From Acetobacteraceae bacterium UBA6159 (GTDB taxonomy: Bacteria; Pseudomonadota; Alphaproteobacteria; Acetobacterales; Acetobacteraceae), in contig DIUL01000146.1 of assembly GCA_002422345.1 (NCBI GenBank), forward strand, positions 1 to 13,724: a stretch of DNA of 13,724 nucleotides, in the 5' to 3' direction. This document shows, in pieces, positions 1-6,971 of the stretch; the stretch's first letter is position 1; every line of letters starts with the position of its first letter. The position numbers and the translations under genes are program-made. The notes beneath the pieces were generated by a model. It had not been told where the DNA came from, did not search any database, and saw only the letters and a program-made list of their open reading frames with translations.

Positions 1-659
1 GGGGGAGATGAGCAGATACCAAAAAAGCGATAGTACTTTTGATCCCGCACCGCATACTCAAGCCCGAACAGCGCATCAGGCACAACGGGAGCCTCAAGCG
101 TCTGGGATTTGCCAGTGCGCGTGTTCGCGTATGAAATCCGACAGGGCATCGTCAACGTCTTGTTCGGTGAGCGCGCCAGTATCTCTGCTTGTGGAATGAA
201 GCGGAGCATCGGGTTCTCCCGTACTGCCAGTTCAAGAGAAGCGGTGATGCAGGAAACCATAAGCCGATGATGATACGGTCCCGGGGCAGCTGGCTTGACC
301 GTCGGAACCAATCCCCTGTCCGTCAAGCACTGCTGCGCCGCGGGTGATAGGTCATACACGGTCTTCTCGAACTTCGAGATCGCACTCCATTGCTGCCGAG
401 GTCGATCGAGATAGGCGCCGCCGTGCGGGGTGTTGGTTTCGTGGAAAAGGTCGCCGAGCCGCTCGCGAGAGCGGGTATCACTTGCACGGATCGTACGAGA
501 ATACGCGAGCAAATAGCTCGACGGCAGCGGCCCGTGCCGATGGAGTGTCTCAAACCACAGCATGTCGCGTTCGGTTGGTTCGACGCGCTTTCCGGTGCTG
601 TGCCGCTCATACCGGAGACGGCGCGGGGATACTGGTGTTGCGTCCATGCACGCCGACAT
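1..659 (-). CDS. Replication-relaxation family protein, C-terminus cut off by the window edge
   Basis: An open minus-strand frame of about 219 codons runs from an ATG at 657-659 to the left edge without a stop. In-frame stops lie just upstream of that ATG, and a second ATG at 645-647 is an alternative start. Residues about 27-50 read PTERDMLWFETLHRHGPLPS, typical of the winged-helix N-terminal part of plasmid replication-relaxation proteins. Residues 194-202 (PDALFGLEY) followed by YYRFF match the conserved core of that family. Known members occur on plasmids and integrative elements beside DNA-transfer genes and are thought to act in DNA relaxation or replication control; no reaction can be read from the sequence. 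After RFF the frame gives GICSSP, where relatives usually have an acidic residue, so the end may be divergent or frameshifted. No strong ribosome binding site is seen. It is the last visible gene of the 820-3557 gene set, after a 160-base gap. Confidence 0.75.
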   Translation of the reverse strand, partial: MSACMDATPVSPRRLRYERHSTGKRVEPTERDMLWFETLHRHGPLPSSYLLAYSRTIRASDTRSRERLGDLFHETNTPHGGAYLDRPRQQWSAISKFEKTVYDLSPAAQQCLTDRGLVPTVKPAAPGPYHHRLMVSCITASLELAVRENPMLRFIPQAEILARSPNKTLTMPCRISYANTRTGKSQTLEAPVVPDALFGLEYAVRDQKYYRFFGICSSP

Positions 660-819
660 AGTCCAACTATGGAGAGGCGCAACGTTTGCTATGCGCCACT
701 ATGGCCGCTACGTGCTGGCATGTGTCGCGGTGAGCAACGTTCACTTTTTCCGTCTGGGGCAGCAATATACCGATACTGAGACCAATCGCTGTATGAACAA
801 TGTGGCTGGTTCGCCTACC

Positions 820-996
820 CTACCAAGGCTGCGGGCGATGCCGCACTCTGGCGGTATTCCAACGGTAGATGAGCATGCCAATAACGCCAAGCGCGAGCAC
901 CGGCAGCACGAACATCGTCACACCAATTGCCAGAGCAACCCCGAGGCCTATAAGCGCCATGACGACCATGAACTTCATAATGGCTCCGAACGGCAT
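820..996 (-). CDS. Small hydrophobic membrane protein (58 aa)
   Basis: The ATG at 994-996 is preceded by GGGGAGG five bases away, which fixes the start; a longer upstream reading of the frame would overlap the ATPase gene and is rejected. Residues about 7-45 are almost entirely hydrophobic and can form one long or two short transmembrane helices with a Pro near the middle (MFVLP). A basic tail (RWNTARVRHRP) follows and probably faces the cytoplasm. The family is not recognised. The gene begins 25 bases after the stop of the VirD4/TraD-like ATPase. That ATPase lacks a membrane segment, so a role as membrane anchor or partner is reasonable but is inference only. Confidence 0.6.
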   Translation of the reverse strand: MPFGAIMKFMVVMALIGLGVALAIGVTMFVLPVLALGVIGMLIYRWNTARVRHRPQPW

Positions 997-1021
997 TGGA
1001 ACCTCCCCTGAGTGACCCGCC

Positions 1022-3208
1022 TCACCACTCCGGTGATGCGTCGGTGTGGGCATCCTTCGGTTGCCGCTGAGTGGGCCGAGCGATGTCCGCCTTTTCAATC
1101 TTCCACGGCAGATCAGGAGTTCGCAGGCTGACGGTCTGGTCGATTGTCTCCGGTGGTTCATCCGAATGCGGAAGCTGCGGCGGACCGCTCACACGTACGC
1201 GGTTGCCGGCCAGCAATGCCGTATAGGCAGCGGCGGACATCTGTGGTTCGGATTCTAACACCCCCAACGGAACGGAAACTGAGATCGCGGTAGGCGTTAC
1301 GTTGCGCAGGTAACACGCGAAGTGTGTCGCGCGCTGTTCACGGCGCTGCTCGAGGATGAAGCTCGGTCTGGTCCGCATGTCGGGCGCTACCGCATGTGCA
1401 TCCCGGTCAGAGACGCCGCCCGCGAGCTTGATGCTGGTGTTGGCGGCAAACGACGCCCGCAGTCCCCCCTGCAGTTGATCGAGATATTGGTGGGCAACGC
1501 AGATGCCAAGCTTGTACTTGCGCGCCTGTATCAGGAGATTATCAATGTTGGTATCGAAGTACTCGCTTGCTTCGTCGATATAGAGGAAGGCGGGGCGGCG
1601 CCTATTTTCCGGAATTGCCGCGCGTTCCAATGCGGCTTGCAAGGTTAGGGCGATGAAATACCGGCCGAGGATGGACGAGTTACCCTTGAGGAAGTCCTTG
1701 GCAGTGTTCACCAGGACGATCTTGCCATCGTTGAGGGCGCTCGGCAGATCGATGCGATTGCGCGGAGCGGAGAACATCCGTTCGAACGTCTGGTTCTCGA
1801 TGATGCCGTAGAGCCGCCGTTTGACTTGCGTGCGTGTCTCGCCGAACTGCCGGTCAGTGAACTCCCGCTCGAAGAACATCCTGGAGCTTTCGGGCAGCTG
1901 TTCGATGACAGGCTGGTACGGTTTGATGTCGTCCATCAACTCGATCATGGTGCGGAGATTAGCCGCCGGGATCTGGATCATCAGTCGAGCCAGGTAGCGG
2001 AAGACGAGCGATTGCTTCTGGGTTAGCTCCGCGCCCAGGAGCGACCCGAAGAAGTACTCGTACAGCTCCACCACCCCGTTGAGTATCTGCTCGCGATCTG
2101 CGGCCCCATACCGGCTGATGCGCTCCAGATTGACGTCGAACATGTTGAGCGCCGGTGGATGCTCGACATCCCGTGGGTCGATGATGATTAGGCGGTCACT
2201 CATCGTCTCGAACAGGGCGAGCCGGGATATCTTGGACAGCATGTCCCCCTGGCTGTCGATGATGACCAAGCTGGGTGAATCCGGGCTTTGCAAATCGTTG
2301 AGAATAAGTCGCTGGAGCGTCTGCGTTTTTCCATGCCCGGACCCGGCGAGGATGTGGGTGTGTTCGAACCTGGCAGAGAGTGGAATGGCCAGCGGCAGTT
2401 CGGTGGCAAACAAGGAGGCACAGGGGGTCCCGCCGAGATAGCTACCGACGAGCTGGCGGGGCAGCTTGTCGGTCGCCTCGGTCGGTACCACCGGTTGCCG
2501 CCCGGTTTGCGCTGCGCGGTCTTTTGTCATGCCGATCGTCGCGGCCAAATTTTGCTCGAACCGTCCCCTGACACTGTCGAATAGGCCGGCGCGTATGACC
2601 TCATCGTCGTACACAGCAGCCATCATCTCCTGCACTGCCTCGGCCGGTTGCGAACAAAGGTCGACAAGCAGTACTGCGAACGGCGAACCCTGCCCGTTTG
2701 GAACATCGTGAAATGCCGCCTCCGGCAGATGCCCAAGGAATTGCACGATGACGTTGACTACCGTTTCCCGCCAAAGACTCTCATACCGGGGCGGATTTGC
2801 TAGGATGCGTTCCTTCGTTGCCAGGAATGTGCGAAGCGTCATCCCCTCTTGAATTGACAGGTTATCGAGCACATCGGGAGCCGGCATACCAAAGAAGACC
2901 GGATCACCGGACAACAGGTCCCAAACCAACTCGAGCAGGCCGTCACGCAATGGCTGGCAGGGAACCACGCCAGCACAGTCGCACGCTTCGCGCACGATCC
3001 CGAGGATAAAGTCTACGTCCGCATCCGGCTCGGCATACCGCGATGCTCGGTACGCGTGGTTGACACGGCTGTACAATGCCCGCGTCTCGGCATCTTCGCG
3101 ATCGCGCAGCGATCCGACAAAGAACGCGCGCGCATTCGACCATTGGAACGCGCCGCGAAAACTCTGCCATCCGAAGATGTTATATTTCAACCACCTCTTC
3201 TCCACCAA
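1022..3208 (-). CDS. VirD4/TraD-like conjugative DNA-translocating ATPase
   Basis: About 728 residues. Residues 283-318 carry a P-loop, HILAGSGHGKT (Walker A 289-295), followed by LVIIDSQGD (314-322), the place where coupling proteins have their second conserved motif. FLYIDEASEYF (541-551) is a Walker B with the catalytic DE. QARKYKLGICVAHQYLDQL (561-579) matches the TraD/TraM-recognition type of conjugative ATPase. Such proteins are hexameric motors that deliver DNA to a transfer pore. Unlike VirD4 or TraD, the first 280 residues show no transmembrane helix and form an unassigned soluble domain. The start is uncertain. The frame opens with TTG at 3206-3208; TTG at 3188-3190 has the better upstream purine stretch (GGTGGAG, nine bases away). 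Both lie close to, or within, the end of the preceding 125-aa gene, suggesting translational coupling. A small membrane-protein gene follows 25 bases after the stop. Confidence 0.8.
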   Translation of the reverse strand: MVEKRWLKYNIFGWQSFRGAFQWSNARAFFVGSLRDREDAETRALYSRVNHAYRASRYAEPDADVDFILGIVREACDCAGVVPCQPLRDGLLELVWDLLSGDPVFFGMPAPDVLDNLSIQEGMTLRTFLATKERILANPPRYESLWRETVVNVIVQFLGHLPEAAFHDVPNGQGSPFAVLLVDLCSQPAEAVQEMMAAVYDDEVIRAGLFDSVRGRFEQNLAATIGMTKDRAAQTGRQPVVPTEATDKLPRQLVGSYLGGTPCASLFATELPLAIPLSARFEHTHILAGSGHGKTQTLQRLILNDLQSPDSPSLVIIDSQGDMLSKISRLALFETMSDRLIIIDPRDVEHPPALNMFDVNLERISRYGAADREQILNGVVELYEYFFGSLLGAELTQKQSLVFRYLARLMIQIPAANLRTMIELMDDIKPYQPVIEQLPESSRMFFEREFTDRQFGETRTQVKRRLYGIIENQTFERMFSAPRNRIDLPSALNDGKIVLVNTAKDFLKGNSSILGRYFIALTLQAALERAAIPENRRRPAFLYIDEASEYFDTNIDNLLIQARKYKLGICVAHQYLDQLQGGLRASFAANTSIKLAGGVSDRDAHAVAPDMRTRPSFILEQRREQRATHFACYLRNVTPTAISVSVPLGVLESEPQMSAAAYTALLAGNRVRVSGPPQLPHSDEPPETIDQTVSLRTPDLPWKIEKADIARPTQRQPKDAHTDASPEW

Positions 3209-3557
3209 AGTGCGCGGCGGCCTCCAGGATTTGTTTGAACGTCAGTGCGGCTTCCTTGATCTGGCCCTCGACGGCGAGCATCTCGAGTATATCCTTGCAC
3301 TCAATGCGCTTACCGCCGGCGAGGTCATCCACGGTCACGGAGATGTTTAAGGCTTTGAAAGCCAACCGAGATGCAAGGCCAAGCAGGCCCGCGCCGCGGT
3401 CCACGATTTCGCCACGCGTGTAGAGGAGTGACGATCCAAGCTTGTATTTGGCGATGTTGGCGCGCTCGTCAGGCGTCAGATCGGCCCGCACCTCCAGACT
3501 GAAGGAGACGTTGCCCATCATCGTCGAACGCTGGTCGCGGCGGAGTAACAGGTTCAC
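3180..3557 (-). CDS. Uncharacterised 125-aa soluble protein, first gene of the transfer operon
   Basis: The GTG at 3555-3557 is preceded by AGGGGAGG at five-base spacing, a strong ribosome binding site that supports this start over internal ATGs at codons 13-14. The protein has no signal peptide or membrane helix. It reads as mixed alpha/beta: a strand region (NVSFSLEVRADLTPDE), helices through ERANIAKYKL, and an acidic C-terminus (EAAAHFGGEEVVEI). The family is not recognised. Its 3' end overlaps or touches the start of the ATPase gene, so the two are almost certainly cotranscribed and coupled. It is the first gene after the repeat-rich region at 3558-4006. An accessory role in DNA binding or relaxosome assembly would fit that position, but no DNA-binding motif is visible. 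Confidence 0.65.
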   Translation of the reverse strand: MNLLLRRDQRSTMMGNVSFSLEVRADLTPDERANIAKYKLGSSLLYTRGEIVDRGAGLLGLASRLAFKALNISVTVDDLAGGKRIECKDILEMLAVEGQIKEAALTFKQILEAAAHFGGEEVVEI

Positions 3558-3581
3558 GGCTGCCTCCCCTGATTTGTAACT

Positions 3582-3619
3582 AGATCGAACACGCCACCTC
3601 GACTTGAGTCAAGATCGAA
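3582..3619. promoter_or_regulatory. Candidate operator/promoter of the transfer operon
   Basis: Two exact copies of AGATCGAA lie at 3582-3589 and 3612-3619, exactly 30 bp apart (about three helical turns). An imperfect dyad, TCGACTTGAGTCAAGATCGA, spans 3599-3618 and overlaps the second copy. On the minus strand it contains TTGACT, a good -35 hexamer. Seventeen bases downstream is TTCGAT, a weak -10, placing the start site a short distance before the GTG at 3557. Repressor or activator binding over the -35 is inferred from this layout. Confidence 0.4.
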
Positions 3620-3696
3620 TTTCCAGACTTTGCAGTCGTGCGATCCTCGGAGCGCACGTTGTACAAAATGCCATAAGGCAAAAATTGGTCGAAACC

Positions 3697-3970
3697 TCAG
3701 CCTATCACCACATGGTTTTCCGCAAGTTGTAGAATACGTCCGCCCTGTAGTGATAACTCATGCTCGTGGCCGACGACGGCAGGAGTTTCGAGCGAGCCGC
3801 ATATAAATATGTGAGGGAGGCGAGCGAGAGGTGATGCAGGGCATCGGAGTCGGACAGTGAACGACCTCCATGCAGGTGTCGCCATGAGACACAGTGGACC
3901 GCCATGCTCCGAGGACGCCATGGGGATACGGGACGGGGATACGTCATCCCCATGCCGTATCCCCAAGGGA
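3697..3970. repeat. Repeat-rich non-coding region, candidate origin or oriT
   Basis: No convincing gene is seen here. CGAGCGAG occurs at 3789-3796 and 3821-3828 (32 bp apart), flanking an AT-rich palindrome CATATAAATATG at 3800-3811. Further right, GGGGATACG occurs at 3922-3930 and 3935-3943, with its inverse CGTATCCCC at 3956-3964. The outer copies form a 10-bp stem (3922-3931 with 3955-3964). GGGGAT (3935-3940) pairs with ATCCCC (3946-3951) across a 5-base loop, and CATGGGGAT (3919-3927) can alternatively pair with ATCCCCATG (3946-3954). Iteron-like repeats plus an AT-rich core and nested hairpins next to transfer genes resemble replication or transfer origins. No nick site can be identified. 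Confidence 0.4.
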
Positions 3971-3973
3971 ATA

Positions 3974-4001
3974 GGGGGCCGGGTTGGACGCCGGCCCCCC
4001 G
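3974..4001 (-). terminator. Strong hairpin just downstream of alpA
   Basis: GGGGGCCGG (3974-3982) and CCGGCCCCC (3991-3999) form a 9-bp GC stem with an 8-base loop, starting about six bases after the alpA stop on the minus strand. No run of T follows on that strand, so it is either a weak or factor-assisted terminator or part of the adjacent repeat region. Confidence 0.4.
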
Positions 4002-4006
4002 CTCCC

Positions 4007-4222
4007 CTAGTGAGGCGGGGAAGCGTCGGTGGGTTCGTTCCGTCGCGTGATACGCTCTTGCAGCCAGGCGAGCACTTCCTCCTCGATCCATCCGACACGA
4101 CAGCGCGGGCCGTTCCCGAGACGAAGTCTGCGGGGAAACGCTCCGGCATGCTCGAGCCGCTGGATGTGCTGGGGGCTGTACAGGACAAGCTCCTTGAGCT
4201 GACGCTTGGACAAAATCCGCAT
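4007..4222 (-). CDS. alpA: AlpA-family transcriptional regulator / excisionase-like protein
   Basis: 71 residues. The ATG at 4220-4222 has GGGAGA seven bases upstream; the frame remains open upstream but that part has no matching character or ribosome binding site. The sequence shows the MerR-like winged HTH of AlpA proteins. MRILSKRQLKELVLYSPQHI is the recognition-helix region, then RLEHAGAFPRRLRLGNGPRC, then the hallmark VGWIEEEVLAWLQERI. The basic/proline tail is variable in the family. In P4-like phages and islands, AlpA raises integrase expression or acts as a directionality factor. Here it is about 4.3 kb from the integrase and next to the repeat-rich region, so it may instead control the transfer operon or its own promoter. 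Confidence 0.85.
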   Translation of the reverse strand: MRILSKRQLKELVLYSPQHIQRLEHAGAFPRRLRLGNGPRCRVGWIEEEVLAWLQERITRRNEPTDASPPH

Positions 4223-4772
4223 CGCGGTATCTCCCGTGTAGGGAGCATCGCGCGATGCCCCGGTGGATGACTGGTCCACTGGACATTCCAACCATAGACG
4301 AACTGAGGGCAGCATACAGCACCCGTTGCGCCGCGCTGGCAGTGTGCTGCACCGGTGATCCCGCAGCCAGCAGAGAAATATCATTAGTCAACTAAAGTAA
4401 AAATTTCTCCACCAAGGTCGATGCGCGGAGTTCAGGCAGGTCAGGATACTGATACGCAACTCAAGGGCCTGGGCCGGTCGCCATGCTGATCGAGAATTAC
4501 GCCGTGTTCGCCGCGGTCAAAACGCTTCGCGCTGCTCCGTGGCGGCCTCCAGGCATCCTTGACGTCTACTCCGCAAAGCGTCCTGAGATGACAAGGCCGG
4601 GACAAAAAAAGGGGCTGACTGGAAAGATACCGATTCAATCATCCAGCTATCGCGCAGCGGTCAACTTTCAGCAATCAATACAAATTACGTTTCCGGCAAG
4701 CTTGCCTATGTGTCCCAAGAGGCGGCTTCGTTCGTTATGGTCATCTCCTGGCGGTCAGGCGGCCGGCATGGT
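4223..4772. other. About 550 bases with no convincing gene
   Basis: This gap lies between the alpA start and the stop of the GGDEF-EAL gene. A plus-strand frame from an ATG at 4483 (97 codons) and a minus-strand frame at 4441-4638 are both open, but they lack recognisable motifs and a good ribosome binding site, so neither is called. Short palindromes occur: GTCCACTGGAC (4274-4284) and TTAGTCAACTAA (4384-4395). There is an A-tract at 4604-4611 that is a T-run on the minus strand, without a clear stem before it. The alpA promoter should lie here. Confidence 0.5.
4274..4284. promoter_or_regulatory. Palindrome upstream of alpA, candidate operator
   Basis: GTCCACTGGAC is a perfect 5-bp-arm palindrome around a central base, about 52 bp upstream of the alpA start. 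A related inverted copy of CAGTGGACC appears at 3892-3900, on the other side of alpA. AlpA autoregulation through these sites is a guess from position and symmetry. Confidence 0.25.
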
Positions 4773-6965
4773 CTAATCCGACTTGTCCGCCACCAGAATG
4801 GGACTGGGGAGCGCACTGTCATTGACACCCGGGTAACGTGCGATGATCCCCGGAACCTCCTGCACTGGCCGGGGAGTGCTGAACAGATAACCTTGCAATT
4901 CATCGCAGCCCTCATTTTGCAGGATACCAAGCTGTTCAACCGTCTCGACACCTTCCGCGAGCACATCCATACCCAGGGCCTTTCCCAGGCCGACTACCGC
5001 ACGGACGATTTCAATGCTGCCGTTCTCCCATGTCAGGTTTTGCACGAAGGATTTGTCGATTTTGATTTTGTCAAACGGAAAACGGCGAAGGTAGCTCAGC
5101 GACGAATAGCCCGTGCCAAAATCGTCCATCGCGATGCGCACTCCCAGTTCGTGCAACCTACGCAGAATATCCAATGTTGTATCGTTGTCTTGCAGCAACA
5201 CGGACTCCGTGATTTCGAGTTCGAGGCGATCAGCAGCCAGGCCGGATGCGACGAGCGCCTGTTCGACGTCCCGCACTAGAGTTCCATTGACGAATTGCAC
5301 CGGCGAAAGGTTGACCGCGACCCTGACATAACTAGGCCACAGCGTGGCGTCAGCGCAGGCCCTGCTCAACACCCAGACCCCCATCGCCCTGATCAGACCG
5401 GTGTCCTCGGCCAGAGGAATGAACTCGGCCGGTGACAATATCCCGCGCTCGGGATGTCGCCAGCGAATTAACGCCTCGAAGCCTGTCAACGCTTGCGAGC
5501 GCGCTGCCATAAGCGGCTGGTAATACACTTCGAACTGCCCCTCCGTGATCGCGCGACGAAGATCGGCCTCCAAGCGTCGACGTTGCTGTATCTGAGTATC
5601 CATGCTGGGCTCGAAGAAGCGCCACGTTCCTCGGCCCGCAGCCTTCGCGCGATAGAGTGCGACGTCCGCATTGCGCAACAAGTCCTCCGAGGAGGCTGCC
5701 GTTTCGTCTGCCAACACAATTCCGATGCTGGTGCCTATCTCAACCCGCTGACCCATGATCTCAAACGGCGTCCCCAACGCTTCCACCAGTCGGTCAGCCA
5801 GCGCCGCCGCAGCTGTCGGCTGCTCCGCGTCCGCCTGTACGATGGTGAACTCGTCGCCACCAACCCGCGCGATCATATCCGTCTCGCGAGTACTGTCCCG
5901 CAGCCGTCGCGCCACCAGACGCAGCAATTCATCCCCCGCGGGATGGCCGAGTGTGTCGTTAACACCCTTGAATCCATCCAGGTCGAGGCAGAGCACCGCG
6001 AGATTGCCACCGCGGCGTACGCTCGGCAGGACACGATCCATATGCTCACGGCACAATATGCGATTCGGCAAGCCAGTGAGCGCGTCGTGCCGCGCCATAT
6101 GCGAGAGCTGCTCCTGCGATCGCCTACGCTCGGTGATATCCTCATAGGTAGCAACCCAGCCTCCTCCCGGCATCGCTTGACGGGACACCTGGATCACGCG
6201 TCCATCCGGTAACTCGTGTACACTGCCGTCGCGCCGCAGCATCGGACCGGGCAACGCGAACAGCAGGCCCGCGCCATGATCCTGTGGCGTACTGTTTGCC
6301 AGCAGCTCGGCTACAGCGGTGTTCGGGGCGGGCGTGCCGAACATTTCACCAAAGCGTCGGTTGTGTACAACAAGGCGGTCATTGGTATCAAACATGCATA
6401 ATCCCTGCGTCATGTTGTCCAGAGCCGCCTGGAAACGGGAACTCTGCATGGACAGCTTGAGCAGGGTTTGATCCAGCACACGCAAGGGCAGGACAATCAC
6501 TATCAGCCACGCGACCACCCCGAGCATACAAGTGATCGCGGCTACATACCCAGTTCTTACCAACAATGGGCGAAAACTGGTTTCCGCATCCAGCCAGGCG
6601 ACGATTTCACCCGCGACCTTGATCGGAACCCTGACCTTCTGGAGCGGACCCGCTAAGCTGCCGGCCTCCTGCAGCACCACTGTTCCATCCGGGTCAATGA
6701 TACGCTGCCGTATCTGCTCTCCATTATCTACCGGAAATTCAATCAATTCTGCGAGACGCACGTGTTGGTATTGCCAAAGGCGCTCATGGACGAAGATGTG
6801 TTTTGCTGCGCGGTTGGCACTCAGTCTCGCTTTGAAGGTGAGTGCGTCGGTGGCGTCGTGAAACCCGACTACAAAATACCCTGCCGGCACGCCGCCAGCT
6901 ATCAGAAGAACGATGAGGAGTCCGATGCCACCGACCAAACGACGAATGTTGGCTACACGGGTCAT
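4773..6965 (-). CDS. Membrane-anchored PAS-GGDEF-EAL c-di-GMP turnover protein
   Basis: 730 residues. A transmembrane helix at about 10-33, a periplasmic segment at about 34-135 and a second helix at about 138-160 precede a PAS-like domain (about 175-278). A GGDEF domain (about 285-450) follows, with intact GGDEF at 369-373 and an inhibitory RxxD site (RETD, 360-363) five residues before it. The EAL domain (about 465-710) has EAL at 497-499, NLSP at 552-555, ELEITES at 582-588, DDFGTGYSSL at 614-623 and EGVET at 671-675. All the signature motifs of both domains appear intact, so the protein could both make and degrade c-di-GMP. The start ATG lies six bases after the stop of the PstS-like gene, so the pair is an operon. 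The most economical reading is that the binding protein signals to the periplasmic segment. The absence of a strong ribosome binding site fits translational coupling. Confidence 0.92.
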   Translation of the reverse strand: MTRVANIRRLVGGIGLLIVLLIAGGVPAGYFVVGFHDATDALTFKARLSANRAAKHIFVHERLWQYQHVRLAELIEFPVDNGEQIRQRIIDPDGTVVLQEAGSLAGPLQKVRVPIKVAGEIVAWLDAETSFRPLLVRTGYVAAITCMLGVVAWLIVIVLPLRVLDQTLLKLSMQSSRFQAALDNMTQGLCMFDTNDRLVVHNRRFGEMFGTPAPNTAVAELLANSTPQDHGAGLLFALPGPMLRRDGSVHELPDGRVIQVSRQAMPGGGWVATYEDITERRRSQEQLSHMARHDALTGLPNRILCREHMDRVLPSVRRGGNLAVLCLDLDGFKGVNDTLGHPAGDELLRLVARRLRDSTRETDMIARVGGDEFTIVQADAEQPTAAAALADRLVEALGTPFEIMGQRVEIGTSIGIVLADETAASSEDLLRNADVALYRAKAAGRGTWRFFEPSMDTQIQQRRRLEADLRRAITEGQFEVYYQPLMAARSQALTGFEALIRWRHPERGILSPAEFIPLAEDTGLIRAMGVWVLSRACADATLWPSYVRVAVNLSPVQFVNGTLVRDVEQALVASGLAADRLELEITESVLLQDNDTTLDILRRLHELGVRIAMDDFGTGYSSLSYLRRFPFDKIKIDKSFVQNLTWENGSIEIVRAVVGLGKALGMDVLAEGVETVEQLGILQNEGCDELQGYLFSTPRPVQEVPGIIARYPGVNDSALPSPILVADKSD

Positions 6966-6971
6966 GAAGAT

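Noticed and set aside
323..779. Several open frames on both strands at 323-779
   Set aside because: They are shadows of the replication-relaxation gene, whose own frame runs off the left edge and has the only protein-like sequence here.
3922..3964. CRISPR-like reading of the GGGGATACG repeats
   Set aside because: Only three 9-bp units, one inverted, with irregular short spacing; no array structure and no cas genes.
3697..4391. Long minus-strand frames and a plus-strand frame (3857-4270) over alpA and the repeat region
   Set aside because: Out of frame with alpA, rich in Arg/Ser/Pro, and crossing the hairpins; no motif or ribosome binding site.
4595..4620. Rho-independent terminator for the GGDEF-EAL gene at the T-run
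   Set aside because: The minus-strand T-run (4604-4611) has no convincing stem immediately before it and lies about 165 bases past the stop.
5493..6212. Plus-strand frames inside the GGDEF-EAL gene
   Set aside because: Antisense to an intact, well-conserved protein; no independent evidence.
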